Source: an uncultured Desulfosporosinus sp.
GTDB lineage: Bacteria; Bacillota; Desulfitobacteriia; Desulfitobacteriales; Desulfitobacteriaceae
NCBI GenBank assembly: GCA_927405585.1
Contig: CAKMJS010000116.1
Span: forward strand, 1 to 49,922
Reading direction: 5' to 3'
Length of the DNA stretch: 49,922 nt
In this document: in pieces, positions 8,074 to 16,077 of the stretch
Layout of the letters: each line of letters opens with the position of its first letter
How positions within the stretch are numbered: the stretch's first letter is position 1
Position numbers and translations under genes: made by a program
The notes under the pieces: model-generated
What the model was told of the DNA's origin: nothing
What the model saw: only the letters and a program-made list of their open reading frames with translations
The model's database searches: none

Positions 8074-8376
8074 GTGAAAGAAACTAATGTCTGGCTAAGT
8101 CCTGAAGAACTTCAACATATGCTTCGAGGGTCATTGCAATGGAACGATGTGGAATCTCGAGGATCTAAATATAAAGCCGCGATGCGAAAGTTGGGTGAAT
8201 CTAACTTTGAAAAACAGCCGGCTCCCATGCAAGCCGAGCAACCAGCGTATCATCCGCCAAGAGAGAATGCAAAACCTTCTTTTAAGCTAGAAGGACAACC
8301 CGTTATCTGGTTATTAGGAAGTGTTGGTCTTTTGACGTTGTCTACTTGGTTTTATTACGTCTTACTTGCAAAATAG
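8074..8376 (+). CDS. Hypothetical membrane-anchored protein
   Basis: The 100-residue protein has a soluble, charged N-terminal part beginning with VKETNVWLSPEELQHM, a proline-rich linker and one C-terminal hydrophobic segment (VIWLLGSVGLLTLSTWFYYVLL) ending in AK. It is probably tail-anchored with the N-terminus in the cytosol. I recognise no family. An ATG lies at 8059, but GGAGG at 8063-8067 fits GTG 8074 at a six-base distance. A terminator follows, so it forms a small single-gene unit upstream of the ctsR operon. Confidence 0.65.
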   Translation: MKETNVWLSPEELQHMLRGSLQWNDVESRGSKYKAAMRKLGESNFEKQPAPMQAEQPAYHPPRENAKPSFKLEGQPVIWLLGSVGLLTLSTWFYYVLLAK

Positions 8377-8433
8377 TTAAATCAATTGTTGGTTAGGTGA
8401 GGTTATATGCTCTTTTTTGAGGATAATTGCTTA

Positions 8434-8460
8434 GGGGCGAGTCTTAGACTTGCCCCTTTT
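8434..8460 (+). terminator. Terminator upstream of the ctsR operon
   Basis: GGGGCGAGT (8434-8442) pairs with ACTTGCCCC (8448-8456), one G-T pair, followed by TTTT. It insulates the heat-shock operon from the preceding gene. Confidence 0.85.
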
Positions 8461-8484
8461 GCGTAAATATTTTTCAGAAAATCT

Positions 8485-8513
8485 TTGCAAAATGACCCTA
8501 AAGTGAGTATGAT
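8485..8513 (+). promoter_or_regulatory. Sigma-A promoter of the ctsR-mcsA-mcsB-clpC operon
   Basis: TTGCAA (8485-8490) and TATGAT (8508-8513) with a 17-nt spacer. The CtsR box begins 11 nt past the -10 element, where bound repressor would block initiation. Confidence 0.78.
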
Positions 8514-8523
8514 ATAGTTAGAA

Positions 8524-8540
8524 GGTCAGGAAAGGTCAAA
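8524..8540 (+). promoter_or_regulatory. CtsR operator (heptad direct repeat)
   Basis: GGTCAGG, three bases AAA, then GGTCAAA. This matches the CtsR consensus of two direct GGTCAAA heptads spaced by 3 nt, with two mismatches in the first. Its position over the start region implies autoregulation of the operon. Confidence 0.85.
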
Positions 8541-8582
8541 GTTAAGACTTGGAACATTTTTTGAGTAAGGAGTACATCAACA

Positions 8583-9053
8583 ATGGGAAACCTTGCGGAT
8601 CGTATTGAAGAATACTTAAAACAAATCTTAGAAAAAACCTCAGAAGGATATATTATATTGCAACGAAGTGAGCTGGCAGGTGAGTTCTCCTGCGTCCCAT
8701 CTCAGATTAACTATGTCCTAGATACTCGTTTTACAGTCGAACGCGGTTACTTAGTTGAGAGTCGTCGGGGAGGCGGAGGGTATCTGCGAATAATCCGTTT
8801 AGGGCTTGGTCTCGAAGGGCAATATCAACAGGTTATGCGGCAATTAATAGGTGAGCAGCTTTCCCGTGAGCGTTCAAATGGACTAGTGGATCGCTTAGTA
8901 GAGGAAGAATTGGTGACGATAAGGGAAGCCGCCATGATAAAATGTGTGCTTTCTGGAAATGATTTAGGGGGAGAATTTAGAGATTGGGACGTACTACGAG
9001 CCCGTCTGATGAAGACCATTTTGACGACACTTAGTCGAGATGATTTATTATAA
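8583..9053 (+). CDS. ctsR: CtsR, class III heat-shock repressor
   Basis: Dimeric winged-helix repressor of clp genes. The DNA-binding domain includes LQRSELAGEFSCVPSQINYVL, and the glycine-rich wing reads SRRGGGGYLRI, the thermosensing element characterised in Bacillus-type CtsR. The C-terminal dimerisation half follows, giving 156 residues in all. It is the first gene of ctsR-mcsA-mcsB-clpC, with its own operator at 8524-8540. In this system heat and McsB relieve repression. Confidence 0.96.
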   Translation: MGNLADRIEEYLKQILEKTSEGYIILQRSELAGEFSCVPSQINYVLDTRFTVERGYLVESRRGGGGYLRIIRLGLGLEGQYQQVMRQLIGEQLSRERSNGLVDRLVEEELVTIREAAMIKCVLSGNDLGGEFRDWDVLRARLMKTILTTLSRDDLL

Positions 9054-9066
9054 AGGGGGAGTTAAG

Positions 9067-9582
9067 ATGCTTTGTCAACACTGTCAACAGCAGGAGGCAA
9101 TTGTGCATTTATCCATAACTGAAAACGAGAAAAAACGGGAGGTTTATCTTTGTGAACCTTGCGCTAAAAAAAATCAGGAAATTGGTTTTGTGTTTCACCC
9201 CGCGATTGTGCCGGAGTTTCTAAAAGCATTATTTGGGTTTAATCCAGCTCTGCTAAAACAGCCTTCTGAGATGACTTGTCCTAAATGTGGAATTAGCTTT
9301 TCTAAGATAACCGAAGTCGGCAAGCTGGGCTGTAGTGCGTGCTACGAAACCTTTGAAACGCAGCTTGAACCGTTATTGCGCCGTGTTCATGGTGGAGGAC
9401 AGAATGTGGGAAAGGTTCCCGCAAGACGCGGAATTGCCATCAAGAGTCGCATGGAGTTACGGAAATTAAAGGAGAAACTTCAACATTTGATTCAGCAAGA
9501 AGCGTTTGAAGAAGCTGCCGTGGTCAGAGATATGATTCGCCAACTTGAGCAGTCGAAGGGAGAGGAAAACCATGACTCATAA
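9067..9582 (+). CDS. mcsA: McsA, zinc-binding activator of the McsB arginine kinase
   Basis: The 171-residue adaptor carries four Cys pairs: CQHC, CEPC, CPKC and CSAC, expected to bind two zincs. A C-terminal UVR motif with EEAAVVRDMIRQLEQ resembles the one in ClpC. An open frame reaches back to 9040 inside ctsR, but AAAGGGGGAG is spaced for ATG 9067. The gene overlaps mcsB by 11 nt, indicating translational coupling. McsA activates McsB and helps deliver substrates to ClpCP. Confidence 0.94.
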   Translation: MLCQHCQQQEAIVHLSITENEKKREVYLCEPCAKKNQEIGFVFHPAIVPEFLKALFGFNPALLKQPSEMTCPKCGISFSKITEVGKLGCSACYETFETQLEPLLRRVHGGGQNVGKVPARRGIAIKSRMELRKLKEKLQHLIQQEAFEEAAVVRDMIRQLEQSKGEENHDS

Positions 9583-10618
9583 GGAACTCCTCTTACAGCG
9601 TAGCGCCTGGATGGCGGAAACAGATTCTCCAGTCGTTATCAGTAGTCGAGTGCGATTAGCCCGCAACCTTGAGGATTTCCCCTTTCCCCATGTGCTGGGA
9701 CCAGAAGGTGCGGGTCAGGTTGAACATCTAGTTTCCCAAGTTCTAACGGATATTGAGGGGAATATTGGGCGATTGCGCTATATGTCTTTAACAGAGTTAA
9801 ATAGCATTGAGCGTCAAGTGCTCATTGAAAAGCACTTGATTAGTCCTAGTTTAGGCGGGTCAATCGGAGCACGTGGTGTGGCGTTGGCCACTGATCACCG
9901 CTTCGCTGTAATGGTTAATGAAGAAGATCATGTTAGGATTCAAGTGCTTTTGCCCGGGAATCAACTGTTGGAGACTCACCGTTTGGCAATGGAGTTAGAC
10001 GATGCCTTAGAAGCAAAGCTTGATTTTGCCTACCGTGAAAGCCAAGGATATCTCACGGCATGCCCTACAAATGTGGGTACAGGGCTCAGAGCTTCAGTTA
10101 TGGTGCATTTACCGGGTTTGTCGATCATGAAGCAGGCGCAACAAGTACTTGGAGCTCTGACGCGTTTGGGTTTAGCCGTCAGGGGGCTATATGGTGAGGG
10201 CTCACAAGCCTTCGGACACATGTTTCAAGTCTCCAATCAGATTACGCTTGGCAAAAGTGAAGAGGATATATTAACCCATCTGGATGCGGTAACTGGCCAA
10301 ATTGTAGAGCATGAACTTCAGGCTCGTAAACTCCTCCAAGACCAAATGCCGATGCTTCTAGAAGACAAGGTTTGGCGAGCTAGAGGAACGCTGCAAAATG
10401 CCCGACTTCTCTCTTCGGAAGATGCCATGCATTTGCTATCTCATGATCGATTAGGATCAGATTTAGGATTATTATCCAAGATTAAAGATAGCTTCACTTC
10501 GTTAATTGTTGATACCCGTCCGGGATGTTTGCAAAACATCCTTGATCGGGAACTTGACCCTAGTCAGCGGGATGAGGAACGAGCCAGATTGATTCGAGGC
10601 GCGATGCGCGAGGCGTGA
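9572..10618 (+). CDS. mcsB: McsB, protein arginine kinase
   Basis: Phosphorylates arginines on damaged proteins to mark them for ClpCP. The phosphagen-kinase-like fold shows SSRVRLARN, the NEEDHVRIQ segment and CPTNVGTGLR. Near the C-terminus RDEERA matches the phosphoarginine-binding allosteric motif RDxxRA. The protein has 348 residues. ATG 9572 follows AGAGGAAAAC and overlaps the end of mcsA. The last codons (RGAMREA) and the stop lie inside a heptamer repeat array, so the native C-terminus may have been altered by the repeat. Confidence 0.95.
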   Translation: MTHKELLLQRSAWMAETDSPVVISSRVRLARNLEDFPFPHVLGPEGAGQVEHLVSQVLTDIEGNIGRLRYMSLTELNSIERQVLIEKHLISPSLGGSIGARGVALATDHRFAVMVNEEDHVRIQVLLPGNQLLETHRLAMELDDALEAKLDFAYRESQGYLTACPTNVGTGLRASVMVHLPGLSIMKQAQQVLGALTRLGLAVRGLYGEGSQAFGHMFQVSNQITLGKSEEDILTHLDAVTGQIVEHELQARKLLQDQMPMLLEDKVWRARGTLQNARLLSSEDAMHLLSHDRLGSDLGLLSKIKDSFTSLIVDTRPGCLQNILDRELDPSQRDEERARLIRGAMREA

Positions 10619-10741
10619 GGCGCGAAGCACGAAGCACGAAGCACGAAGCACGATATACGAAACACGATATACGAAGTAAGGTACGGGCTTGCATGTATGA
10701 AAGCGTTGCTTTCATACTAATTCGAACCTCGCGCCTCGAAC
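10594..10741. repeat. Heptamer array with inverted arm, at the mcsB 3' end
   Basis: From about 10594 to 10680 the sequence is a run of degenerate 7-nt units such as CGAGGCG, CGAAGCA, CGATATA and CGAAACA. A hairpin follows at 10695-10717 (arms GTATGAAAGC, loop GTT). At 10721-10741 TTCGAACCTCGCGCCTCGAA presents the same units in reverse complement. The array covers the mcsB stop codon and fills the gap before clpC. Related arrays are at 19184 and 41555. Confidence 0.85.
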
Positions 10742-10775
10742 TTTATAGCATCGATTAAAGGAAGGATGAGTAGTC

Positions 10776-13226
10776 ATGAAGGGACGATATACAGAGCGGG
10801 CAGAGAAAGTTTTAAATATAGCCCATAATGAAGCTAAACGGCTTGGACATCAAGTAGTGGGGACTGAACACATCTTGCTTGGCTTAATTCAAGAGGGCGA
10901 GGGTATAGCTGCTCAGGCCTTAATTGGGATGGGTTTAGATCATGAAAAGATTCGTAGTCAAGTTGAACAAATTGCCGGGGTGGGTCAACCCTTTAACGGA
11001 GAAGTGGGGCTTACCCCGCGAGTTAAAAGAGTATTAGAGCTGGCGAATGAAGAGACACACCGTCAAGATGTTAACTATATTGGAACTGAACATTTGCTTT
11101 TAGGGTTAATCATGGAAGGCGAAGGGATTGCCGCCAGAATTTTAGCGAATCTCAACGTGAGTCCTGAAAAAGTATGGAAACAAGTAGTTAAACTCTTAGG
11201 CGGGGAATTAGATGAGTCTGCGATACCGGCACCTAATTCGATTCCATCATCTAAAAACTCAGGACCTGCGAATACGCCAGCCCTCAATGAGTTTGGGCGT
11301 GACCTAACTCTGCAAGCTCGGGAAGGCCGCCTTGATCCGGTAATCGGACGGGAAAAAGAAATTGATCGAGTCATTCAGGTCTTAAGCCGACGTACCAAGA
11401 ATAACCCGGCACTTATAGGGGAACCGGGTGTTGGTAAAACAGCCATAGCAGAAGGGTTAGCACAAGGGATTGTCAGTAATAAGGTGCCGGAAATTTTGCT
11501 GAACAAACGAGTTATTACGTTAGACCTCTCAGCCATGGTTGCTGGTAGTAAATATCGAGGCGAATTTGAAGAGCGTTTAAAGAAGGTAATGGAAGAGATT
11601 CGGGTAGATGGCAATGTCATCCTCTTTATTGATGAGCTGCATACTTTGATTGGTGCAGGAGCCGCAGAGGGGGCCATTGATGCTGCGAACATTTTAAAAC
11701 CAGCTTTGGCCAGAGGTGAACTGCAATGCATTGGGGCTACGACCTTAGATGAGTACCGAAAATACATCGAGAAGGATCCAGCCTTAGAGCGCCGTTTCCA
11801 GCCCATCAAGATTGGTGAGCCAACGGTAGAGGAAGCAATTTTGATACTTCGGGGTTTACGGGATCGTTACGAGGCCCATCACCGAGTGAAGATTTCAGAT
11901 GAGGCAATTGAGGCTGCTGCTCGACTGTCTGATCGGTATATTGCAGACCGATTCTTACCAGATAAAGCGATTGATTTGATGGATGAAGCGGGTTCGCGAG
12001 TTCGTCTCGCCAGTTTTACTGCACCGCCAGATTTAAAATCACTCGAAGAAGAAACGGAACGCTTAAAAAAAGAAAAAGAAGCTGCGGTTTCTAGCCAGGA
12101 GTTTGAGAAAGCTGCCCTTATACGCGATCAGGAACAGAAACTCCGGGTTGAACTCGCTGGACAACGAGAGGCATGGCAGAATAAGCGTTACAAAGAAAAT
12201 GCTATGGTTACACCGGACGATATAGCTCAGATTGTAGCTAGTTGGACGGGAATACCTGTTAAGAAACTAGCTCAGGAAGAAAGTGAACGCCTTCTGCATC
12301 TAGAGGAGCTTTTGCATCAAAGGCTTATAGGTCAGGAGGATGCAGTGACGGCTGTTGCCAAGGCAGTTCGCCGTGCTAGAGCAGGCTTAAAGGATCCCAA
12401 ACGTCCGATTGGTTCGTTCATCTTTCTGGGACCCACTGGGGTAGGGAAAACAGAGCTTGGTCGCGCATTGGCAGAGGCCATGTTCGGGGACGAAAAGGCT
12501 CTAATTCGCATTGATATGTCAGAGTATATGGAGAAACACGCGGTTTCTCGGCTTGTAGGAGCACCTCCAGGTTATATTGGGCATGATGAGGGAGGTCAAC
12601 TAACTGAAGCGGTAAGGCGTAAACCCTATAGTGTGGTGCTATTGGATGAAATCGAAAAGGCGCACCCTGAAGTGTTTAATATTTTACTCCAAGTGCTTGA
12701 GGACGGACGGCTAACGGACACCAAAGGAAGGACCGTTGATTTTAGAAATACGGTCATCATTATGACGTCGAATGTGGGATCTTCCTTCCTCAGGAAGGAA
12801 GCGATGGGGTTCGCAGCAAAAAAAGATGAGAAAATGGATTACAAGAATATGCGTGGACATGTCATGGAAGAGCTAAAACGCACCTTTCGCCCAGAATTTT
12901 TAAATCGTATCGACGAACTTGTCGTCTTCCATACCCTCCAAGAGGAACATTTGGAGAAAATCACAGAAATATTGATGAGTCAGGTAAACCGTCGATTGCT
13001 GGAGCATGGCTTGGAACTTCAGGTTGAGAAGAGTGCGATCGAATTAATTGCAAAAGAAGGAAATGATCCTATTTTTGGTGCACGTCCACTTCGGCGAGCA
13101 ATTCAACGCTTAATTGAAGATGCTCTATCTGAGAAAATACTAGAAGGCGAATTTAAAGCAGGAGATCAGATCAGTGTACAAGCTGAAGACGGCAAAATGA
13201 AGTTCACTCGCAGGGGCAATTCGTAA
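10776..13226 (+). CDS. clpC: ClpC, AAA+ unfoldase of the ClpCP protease
   Basis: Hexameric ATPase that unfolds arginine-phosphorylated or adaptor-bound proteins into ClpP. Two N-terminal repeats ([17 protein letters not shown] and [14 protein letters not shown]) form the N domain. The first AAA domain has GEPGVGKT, a UVR-bearing middle domain follows ([16 protein letters not shown]), and the second AAA domain has GPTGVGKT and [20 protein letters not shown] fits the ClpP-contacting loop. At 816 residues the length is normal. The last residues RRGNS and the stop TAA are encoded by a REP element, so the C-terminal tip is repeat-derived. Confidence 0.97.
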   Translation: MKGRYTERAEKVLNIAHNEAKRLGHQVVGTEHILLGLIQEGEGIAAQALIGMGLDHEKIRSQVEQIAGVGQPFNGEVGLTPRVKRVLELANEETHRQDVNYIGTEHLLLGLIMEGEGIAARILANLNVSPEKVWKQVVKLLGGELDESAIPAPNSIPSSKNSGPANTPALNEFGRDLTLQAREGRLDPVIGREKEIDRVIQVLSRRTKNNPALIGEPGVGKTAIAEGLAQGIVSNKVPEILLNKRVITLDLSAMVAGSKYRGEFEERLKKVMEEIRVDGNVILFIDELHTLIGAGAAEGAIDAANILKPALARGELQCIGATTLDEYRKYIEKDPALERRFQPIKIGEPTVEEAILILRGLRDRYEAHHRVKISDEAIEAAARLSDRYIADRFLPDKAIDLMDEAGSRVRLASFTAPPDLKSLEEETERLKKEKEAAVSSQEFEKAALIRDQEQKLRVELAGQREAWQNKRYKENAMVTPDDIAQIVASWTGIPVKKLAQEESERLLHLEELLHQRLIGQEDAVTAVAKAVRRARAGLKDPKRPIGSFIFLGPTGVGKTELGRALAEAMFGDEKALIRIDMSEYMEKHAVSRLVGAPPGYIGHDEGGQLTEAVRRKPYSVVLLDEIEKAHPEVFNILLQVLEDGRLTDTKGRTVDFRNTVIIMTSNVGSSFLRKEAMGFAAKKDEKMDYKNMRGHVMEELKRTFRPEFLNRIDELVVFHTLQEEHLEKITEILMSQVNRRLLEHGLELQVEKSAIELIAKEGNDPIFGARPLRRAIQRLIEDALSEKILEGEFKAGDQISVQAEDGKMKFTRRGNS

Positions 13227-13237
13227 ATTGCCCCTGC
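13210..13237. repeat. REP-like palindrome, copy 2, containing the clpC stop codon
   Basis: 28-nt palindrome with arms GCAGGGGCAATT and AATTGCCCCTGC. The centre reads CGTA, and the clpC stop TAA (13224-13226) lies in it. The outer GTA/TAC pair is replaced by GCA/TGC on both sides, a compensated change that keeps the stem paired. Confidence 0.88.
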
Positions 13238-13253
13238 GGAAAACGAATACGTT

Positions 13254-13281
13254 GTAGGGGCAATTCATGAATTGCCCCCCC
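13254..13281. repeat. REP-like palindrome, copy 3
   Basis: Opens GTAGGGGCAATTCATGAATT and ends in a run of C that has lost the final TAC. It lies 16 nt after copy 2, in the same orientation, just upstream of the RAYT gene. Confidence 0.85.
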
Positions 13282-13319
13282 CATGGGTATTACAGGAGAA
13301 TAAGATGTTGAGGTGAATT

Positions 13320-13850
13320 ATGGGAGACCGTAAATCAATACGACTGAAAGATTATGATTATTCTCTGCCAGGTTTTTATTTTGTGACAATATGTACACAT
13401 AAACACAAAGCCCTTTTTGGTACCATCATAAGCGGCGATTCTATTTTAAATGAACGTGGTTTGATAGCGCAAAAACATATAACACTAATACCATCGCAAT
13501 TTGAAAACGTAAGCATTGATTGCGTTGTAGTTATGCCAAACCACGTTCATTTTATTATGCAAATTACGTGCGAAACCATAGGGGCAATTCATGAATTGCC
13601 CCTACAATCAATTAATACATTACCGGTACAAACAGATCCGATTGAACGCAGGAGAATGTTATTGCCGAAGATTATAGGATTTTATAAAATGAATGTTTCA
13701 AAACAAATACGGTTACAGATCCCTGCCAGTGTAATATGGCAACGTAATTATTACGAACATGTTATACGAAATCAAGAAGAACTGCATGGAATGCGAGAGT
13801 ATATTCAAAATAATCCACTGCAATGGGCTGAGGATCAATATTACTCGTAG
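13320..13850 (+). CDS. REP-associated tyrosine transposase (RAYT, Y1/IS200-like)
   Basis: Single-domain HUH nuclease of 176 residues. The N-terminal part RKSIRLKDYDYSLPGFYFVTICT is typical of RAYTs, the HUH motif is MPNHVHFIM, and the C-terminal helix WQRNYYEHVIRNQEEL carries the candidate nucleophilic Tyr, followed by YIQNNPLQW. REP palindromes starting with GTAG flank it on both sides, as expected for its substrate. A further copy lies in frame inside the gene (13578-13605), adding IGAIHELPLQ near residues 87-96. There are no terminal repeats of an IS. It interrupts the usual clpC-radA neighbourhood. GAGGTG precedes ATG 13320. Confidence 0.93.
   Translation: MGDRKSIRLKDYDYSLPGFYFVTICTHKHKALFGTIISGDSILNERGLIAQKHITLIPSQFENVSIDCVVVMPNHVHFIMQITCETIGAIHELPLQSINTLPVQTDPIERRRMLLPKIIGFYKMNVSKQIRLQIPASVIWQRNYYEHVIRNQEELHGMREYIQNNPLQWAEDQYYS
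13578..13605. repeat. REP-like palindrome, copy 4, inside the RAYT coding sequence
   Basis: A 28-nt copy starting ATAGGGGCAATTCA and closing TGAATTGCCCCTAC. It is read through in frame as IGAIHELPLQ, leaving the transposase frame open. Confidence 0.9.
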
Positions 13851-13867
13851 GTAGATCGTAGTAGATC

Positions 13868-13884
13868 GTAGGGGCAATTCAAGC
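13868..13884. repeat. REP half-copy
   Basis: Left half only: GTAGGGGCAATTCA followed by unrelated AGC. It directly precedes full copy 5 and follows two short tandem GTAGATC units. Confidence 0.7.
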
Positions 13885-13894
13885 ATTATAGCTC

Positions 13895-13922
13895 GTAGGG
13901 GCAATTCATGAATTGCCCCTAC
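13895..13922. repeat. REP-like palindrome, copy 5
   Basis: Perfect 28-nt palindrome with half-sites GTAGGGGCAATTCA and its complement. It lies between RAYT and radA and is the best match to the family consensus. Confidence 0.92.
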
Positions 13923-13954
13923 ACGTACGCGGGAACGGGATAAGGGGGTGTGAA

Positions 13955-15370
13955 ATGAAAATTAAGGTAATTTATCGGTGTTCTAATTGCGGCTCAGAAA
14001 GTCCCAAATGGCTGGGAAAGTGTCAAAGTTGTGAGGAATGGAACACCTTTGAAGAATCAGAGAGTCAACCAAAAACAACGTTTTCAGCGAGTAAGAGAAA
14101 GACTTCAGCAAAGAGATTATCTGAAGTATTAGTCGGCAATAGCGATAGAATTGTGACGAGCATCAGTGAATTTAACAGAGTTCTGGGCGGAGGAATTGTA
14201 AAGGATTCCATTATTATCTTAACGGCAAGGCCGGGTGCGGGAAAATCAACCTTGCTTTTACAAGTGGCCGATGATGTCGCTAATAAGGGCTTCAAGGTTT
14301 TATATGCTTCAGCTGAAGAGAGCGATAGTCAAATCAAAAGCCGATCAGATCGAATTCTTAAGGGTAGTAACAGTAATATCTGGGTTTATTCTGATACAAG
14401 TATGAACCATGTTCTAGACTCAATTGATGAGCTTGACCCAGATTTGATTATTATCGACAGTATCCAGACCTTCACACTCGAAGAACATAACTCCCGACCG
14501 GGTTCACCCATCCAAACCATGGAGTGTGCCAACGAACTCTTAAAAATTGCAAAAAATAATAACCGCCCCAGAGCAGTGATCATGGTGGGGCAAATGACGA
14601 AAGACGATGAAATCGCGGGACTTCGCGCATTAGAGCATCTGGTCGACGCCGTATTAATTCTCAATGGTGAAAACGGGGAAGAATTGAGAGGGGCTTGGTG
14701 TTCGAAGAACCGGTTTGGGAGTACAGGTGAAATCGGTTTTTTCTCCATGACTGAACAAGGGATGCTATCGATTGATAACCCGTCTGAATTCTTCATGACC
14801 CAAAGGGGAGAAGGGCAGAAGGTTTCAGGAAGCGCTTTAACGGTGATCAAAGAGGGGACACGCCCCATTATTGTGGAAATTGAAAGTCTTGTTTCCAAGT
14901 CCTTTACGCCTTATCCCTCTAGAATTGCGGAGTGCTTGAGAAGAGATCAATTAAACACCCTGATTTCCATACTTGAACAACGAGGAAAAATTAACCTCTA
15001 CGATAAAAATGTCGTGATTAAGACGACAGGTGGGCTTCAACTTAAAGAGCAATCCGTAAGCTTAGCTATTATCATGTGTATTGTTTCATCAGTCAGAGAC
15101 AAAGCGATTCCCAATGATACCGTGTTTGTAGCAGATGTCGGACTTACTGGAGAACTTAAGAAAGTTCCTGCTATTGAAGCTCGAATTAAGGAAATCGACA
15201 GAATGGGATTTAAACGGGTCTACATTGCAAAAGATGCCCTAAGGGATGCTTCGAAATATAAAAATCTCGAAATCATTGAACTTAACACCCTGTACGACGT
15301 TCTTCTGGATTTGAAAATGAAGGGTGCTGGAAAGACTGAAACTGAATTTCCAATCAAGGACGATATCTAA
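13955..15370 (+). CDS. radA: RadA/Sms DNA repair ATPase, divergent form
   Basis: Branch-migration ATPase acting in recombination. The order of domains is canonical: a C4 zinc finger (CSNCGSESPKWLGKCQSCEEW), a RecA-like ATPase with Walker A RPGAGKST and Walker B LIIIDSIQ, the RadA signature KNRFG, and a Lon-like C-terminal domain (FVADVGLTGELKKVPAIEARI). Details are divergent: Walker A is usually GDPGIGKS, and the block VGQMTKDDEIAGLRALEHLVD differs from the common VGHVTKEG form. ATG 13955 follows AAGGGGGTG; upstream codons come from a REP. The length of 471 residues is normal. disA, its common partner, is absent downstream. Confidence 0.9.
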   Translation: MKIKVIYRCSNCGSESPKWLGKCQSCEEWNTFEESESQPKTTFSASKRKTSAKRLSEVLVGNSDRIVTSISEFNRVLGGGIVKDSIIILTARPGAGKSTLLLQVADDVANKGFKVLYASAEESDSQIKSRSDRILKGSNSNIWVYSDTSMNHVLDSIDELDPDLIIIDSIQTFTLEEHNSRPGSPIQTMECANELLKIAKNNNRPRAVIMVGQMTKDDEIAGLRALEHLVDAVLILNGENGEELRGAWCSKNRFGSTGEIGFFSMTEQGMLSIDNPSEFFMTQRGEGQKVSGSALTVIKEGTRPIIVEIESLVSKSFTPYPSRIAECLRRDQLNTLISILEQRGKINLYDKNVVIKTTGGLQLKEQSVSLAIIMCIVSSVRDKAIPNDTVFVADVGLTGELKKVPAIEARIKEIDRMGFKRVYIAKDALRDASKYKNLEIIELNTLYDVLLDLKMKGAGKTETEFPIKDDI

Positions 15371-15460
15371 GTAAACTCGTTCAACTAAAGTTGAACATCG
15401 AGAATATGATGAATTGATGGCTCTAAGACTCCCGCTTTATGTAAGTGGGAGTTCATTTTT
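15371..15460. repeat. Two-hairpin repeat at the radA stop codon
   Basis: The element starts GTAAACTCGTTCAAC directly after the stop codon. Hairpin 1 pairs GTTCAAC (15379-15385) with GTTGAAC (15390-15396). Hairpin 2 pairs ACTCCCGCTT (15428-15437) with AAGTGGGAGT (15443-15452) and is followed by a T-rich tail that could terminate transcription. Related copies are at 30242 and 37979. The remaining 15461-15631 contains TTGACA at 15505 and 15516 but no convincing promoter. Confidence 0.8.
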
Positions 15461-15631
15461 TATACGTCGGTTGGAGAGATCGCCGTCGCTAATAAAGTTA
15501 ATAAATTGACAAATGCTTTGACAAATGGAATAAAGAGAGAAGAATTAATGTCTAAGTTACCCCTTCTTTACATATGAATTTAGTGATAATATAGGATAAT
15601 TAAAATATTATGAATGGAAGGAAGAATCCTA

Positions 15632-15970
15632 ATGTCCTTTACCTACTTTATCAGCTCAGATACCATTGGCCATCAAGACCCTGAATTAGGCAAACGCCTG
15701 ATGCACAGTTTCTTTATCAAGCTATTATTGGCAGATAAGAAACCGTCTCATATTCTTTTTCTTGAAAAAGGAGTGAGGCTCTTATTACCTGAATTTACCG
15801 CTGTCGATGCCCTGAAAATCTTATCAGAGGAGTCGGGTGTGACGCTATTGGCTTGTGTGACCTGTCTAGATTATTACGGTATCAAGGATAAGATCGAGGT
15901 TGGAGAGGTTTCTACCATGCTTGAGATTATTGAAATTATGCATGAAAGTGACAAAGTGATACATATCTAG
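15632..15970 (+). CDS. YedF-like DsrE/F-fold protein (C-terminal domain only)
   Basis: The 112-residue protein resembles the C-terminal half of the YedF proteins linked to selenium metabolism: FISSDTIGHQDPELGKRLMHSFF, ILFLEKGVRLL, LLACVTCLDYYGIKDKIEVGEVSTM and DKVIHI. The CVTC motif supplies a candidate sulfur or selenium carrier cysteine. The N-terminal TusA-like domain of full YedF is absent. GGAAGG is spaced for ATG 15632; the ATG at 15614 lies within that ribosome site. It sits alone between two terminator-like structures. The exact role is unknown. Confidence 0.78.
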   Translation: MSFTYFISSDTIGHQDPELGKRLMHSFFIKLLLADKKPSHILFLEKGVRLLLPEFTAVDALKILSEESGVTLLACVTCLDYYGIKDKIEVGEVSTMLEIIEIMHESDKVIHI

Positions 15971-15983
15971 GAAGAGCTTGAGT

Positions 15984-16020
15984 AAAGAAGCACTTGTTTA
16001 CAAAGTACAAGTGCTTCTTT
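15984..16020 (+). terminator. Terminator after the YedF-like gene
   Basis: AAAGAAGCACTTG (15984-15996) pairs with CAAGTGCTTCTTT (16008-16020), the arm itself ending in T residues. Confidence 0.85.
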
Positions 16021-16029
16021 GCGTGAAGG

Positions 16030-16061
16030 TAAATATAAAAGCTCCTGCAAAAGCAGGAGCT
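16030..16061 (-). terminator. Terminator of the minus-strand gene ending at 16078
   Basis: AGCTCCTGC and GCAGGAGCT (16040-16048 and 16053-16061) form a nine-pair stem. Read on the minus strand it is followed by TTTTATATTT. Confidence 0.87.
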
Positions 16062-16077
16062 GAATAGTCTTAAAGCC

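Noticed and set aside
10594-10680. Heptamer array read as a CRISPR
   Set aside because: Units are 7 nt, contiguous and without spacers; no cas genes are in the window.
11375-11809. 144-residue minus-strand frame opposite clpC
   Set aside because: Shadow of conserved clpC codons, no ribosome site or family resemblance.
13320-13850. RAYT as part of a complete IS200/IS605 element
   Set aside because: No TnpB, no defined terminal hairpin pair and an N-terminal region typical of RAYTs.
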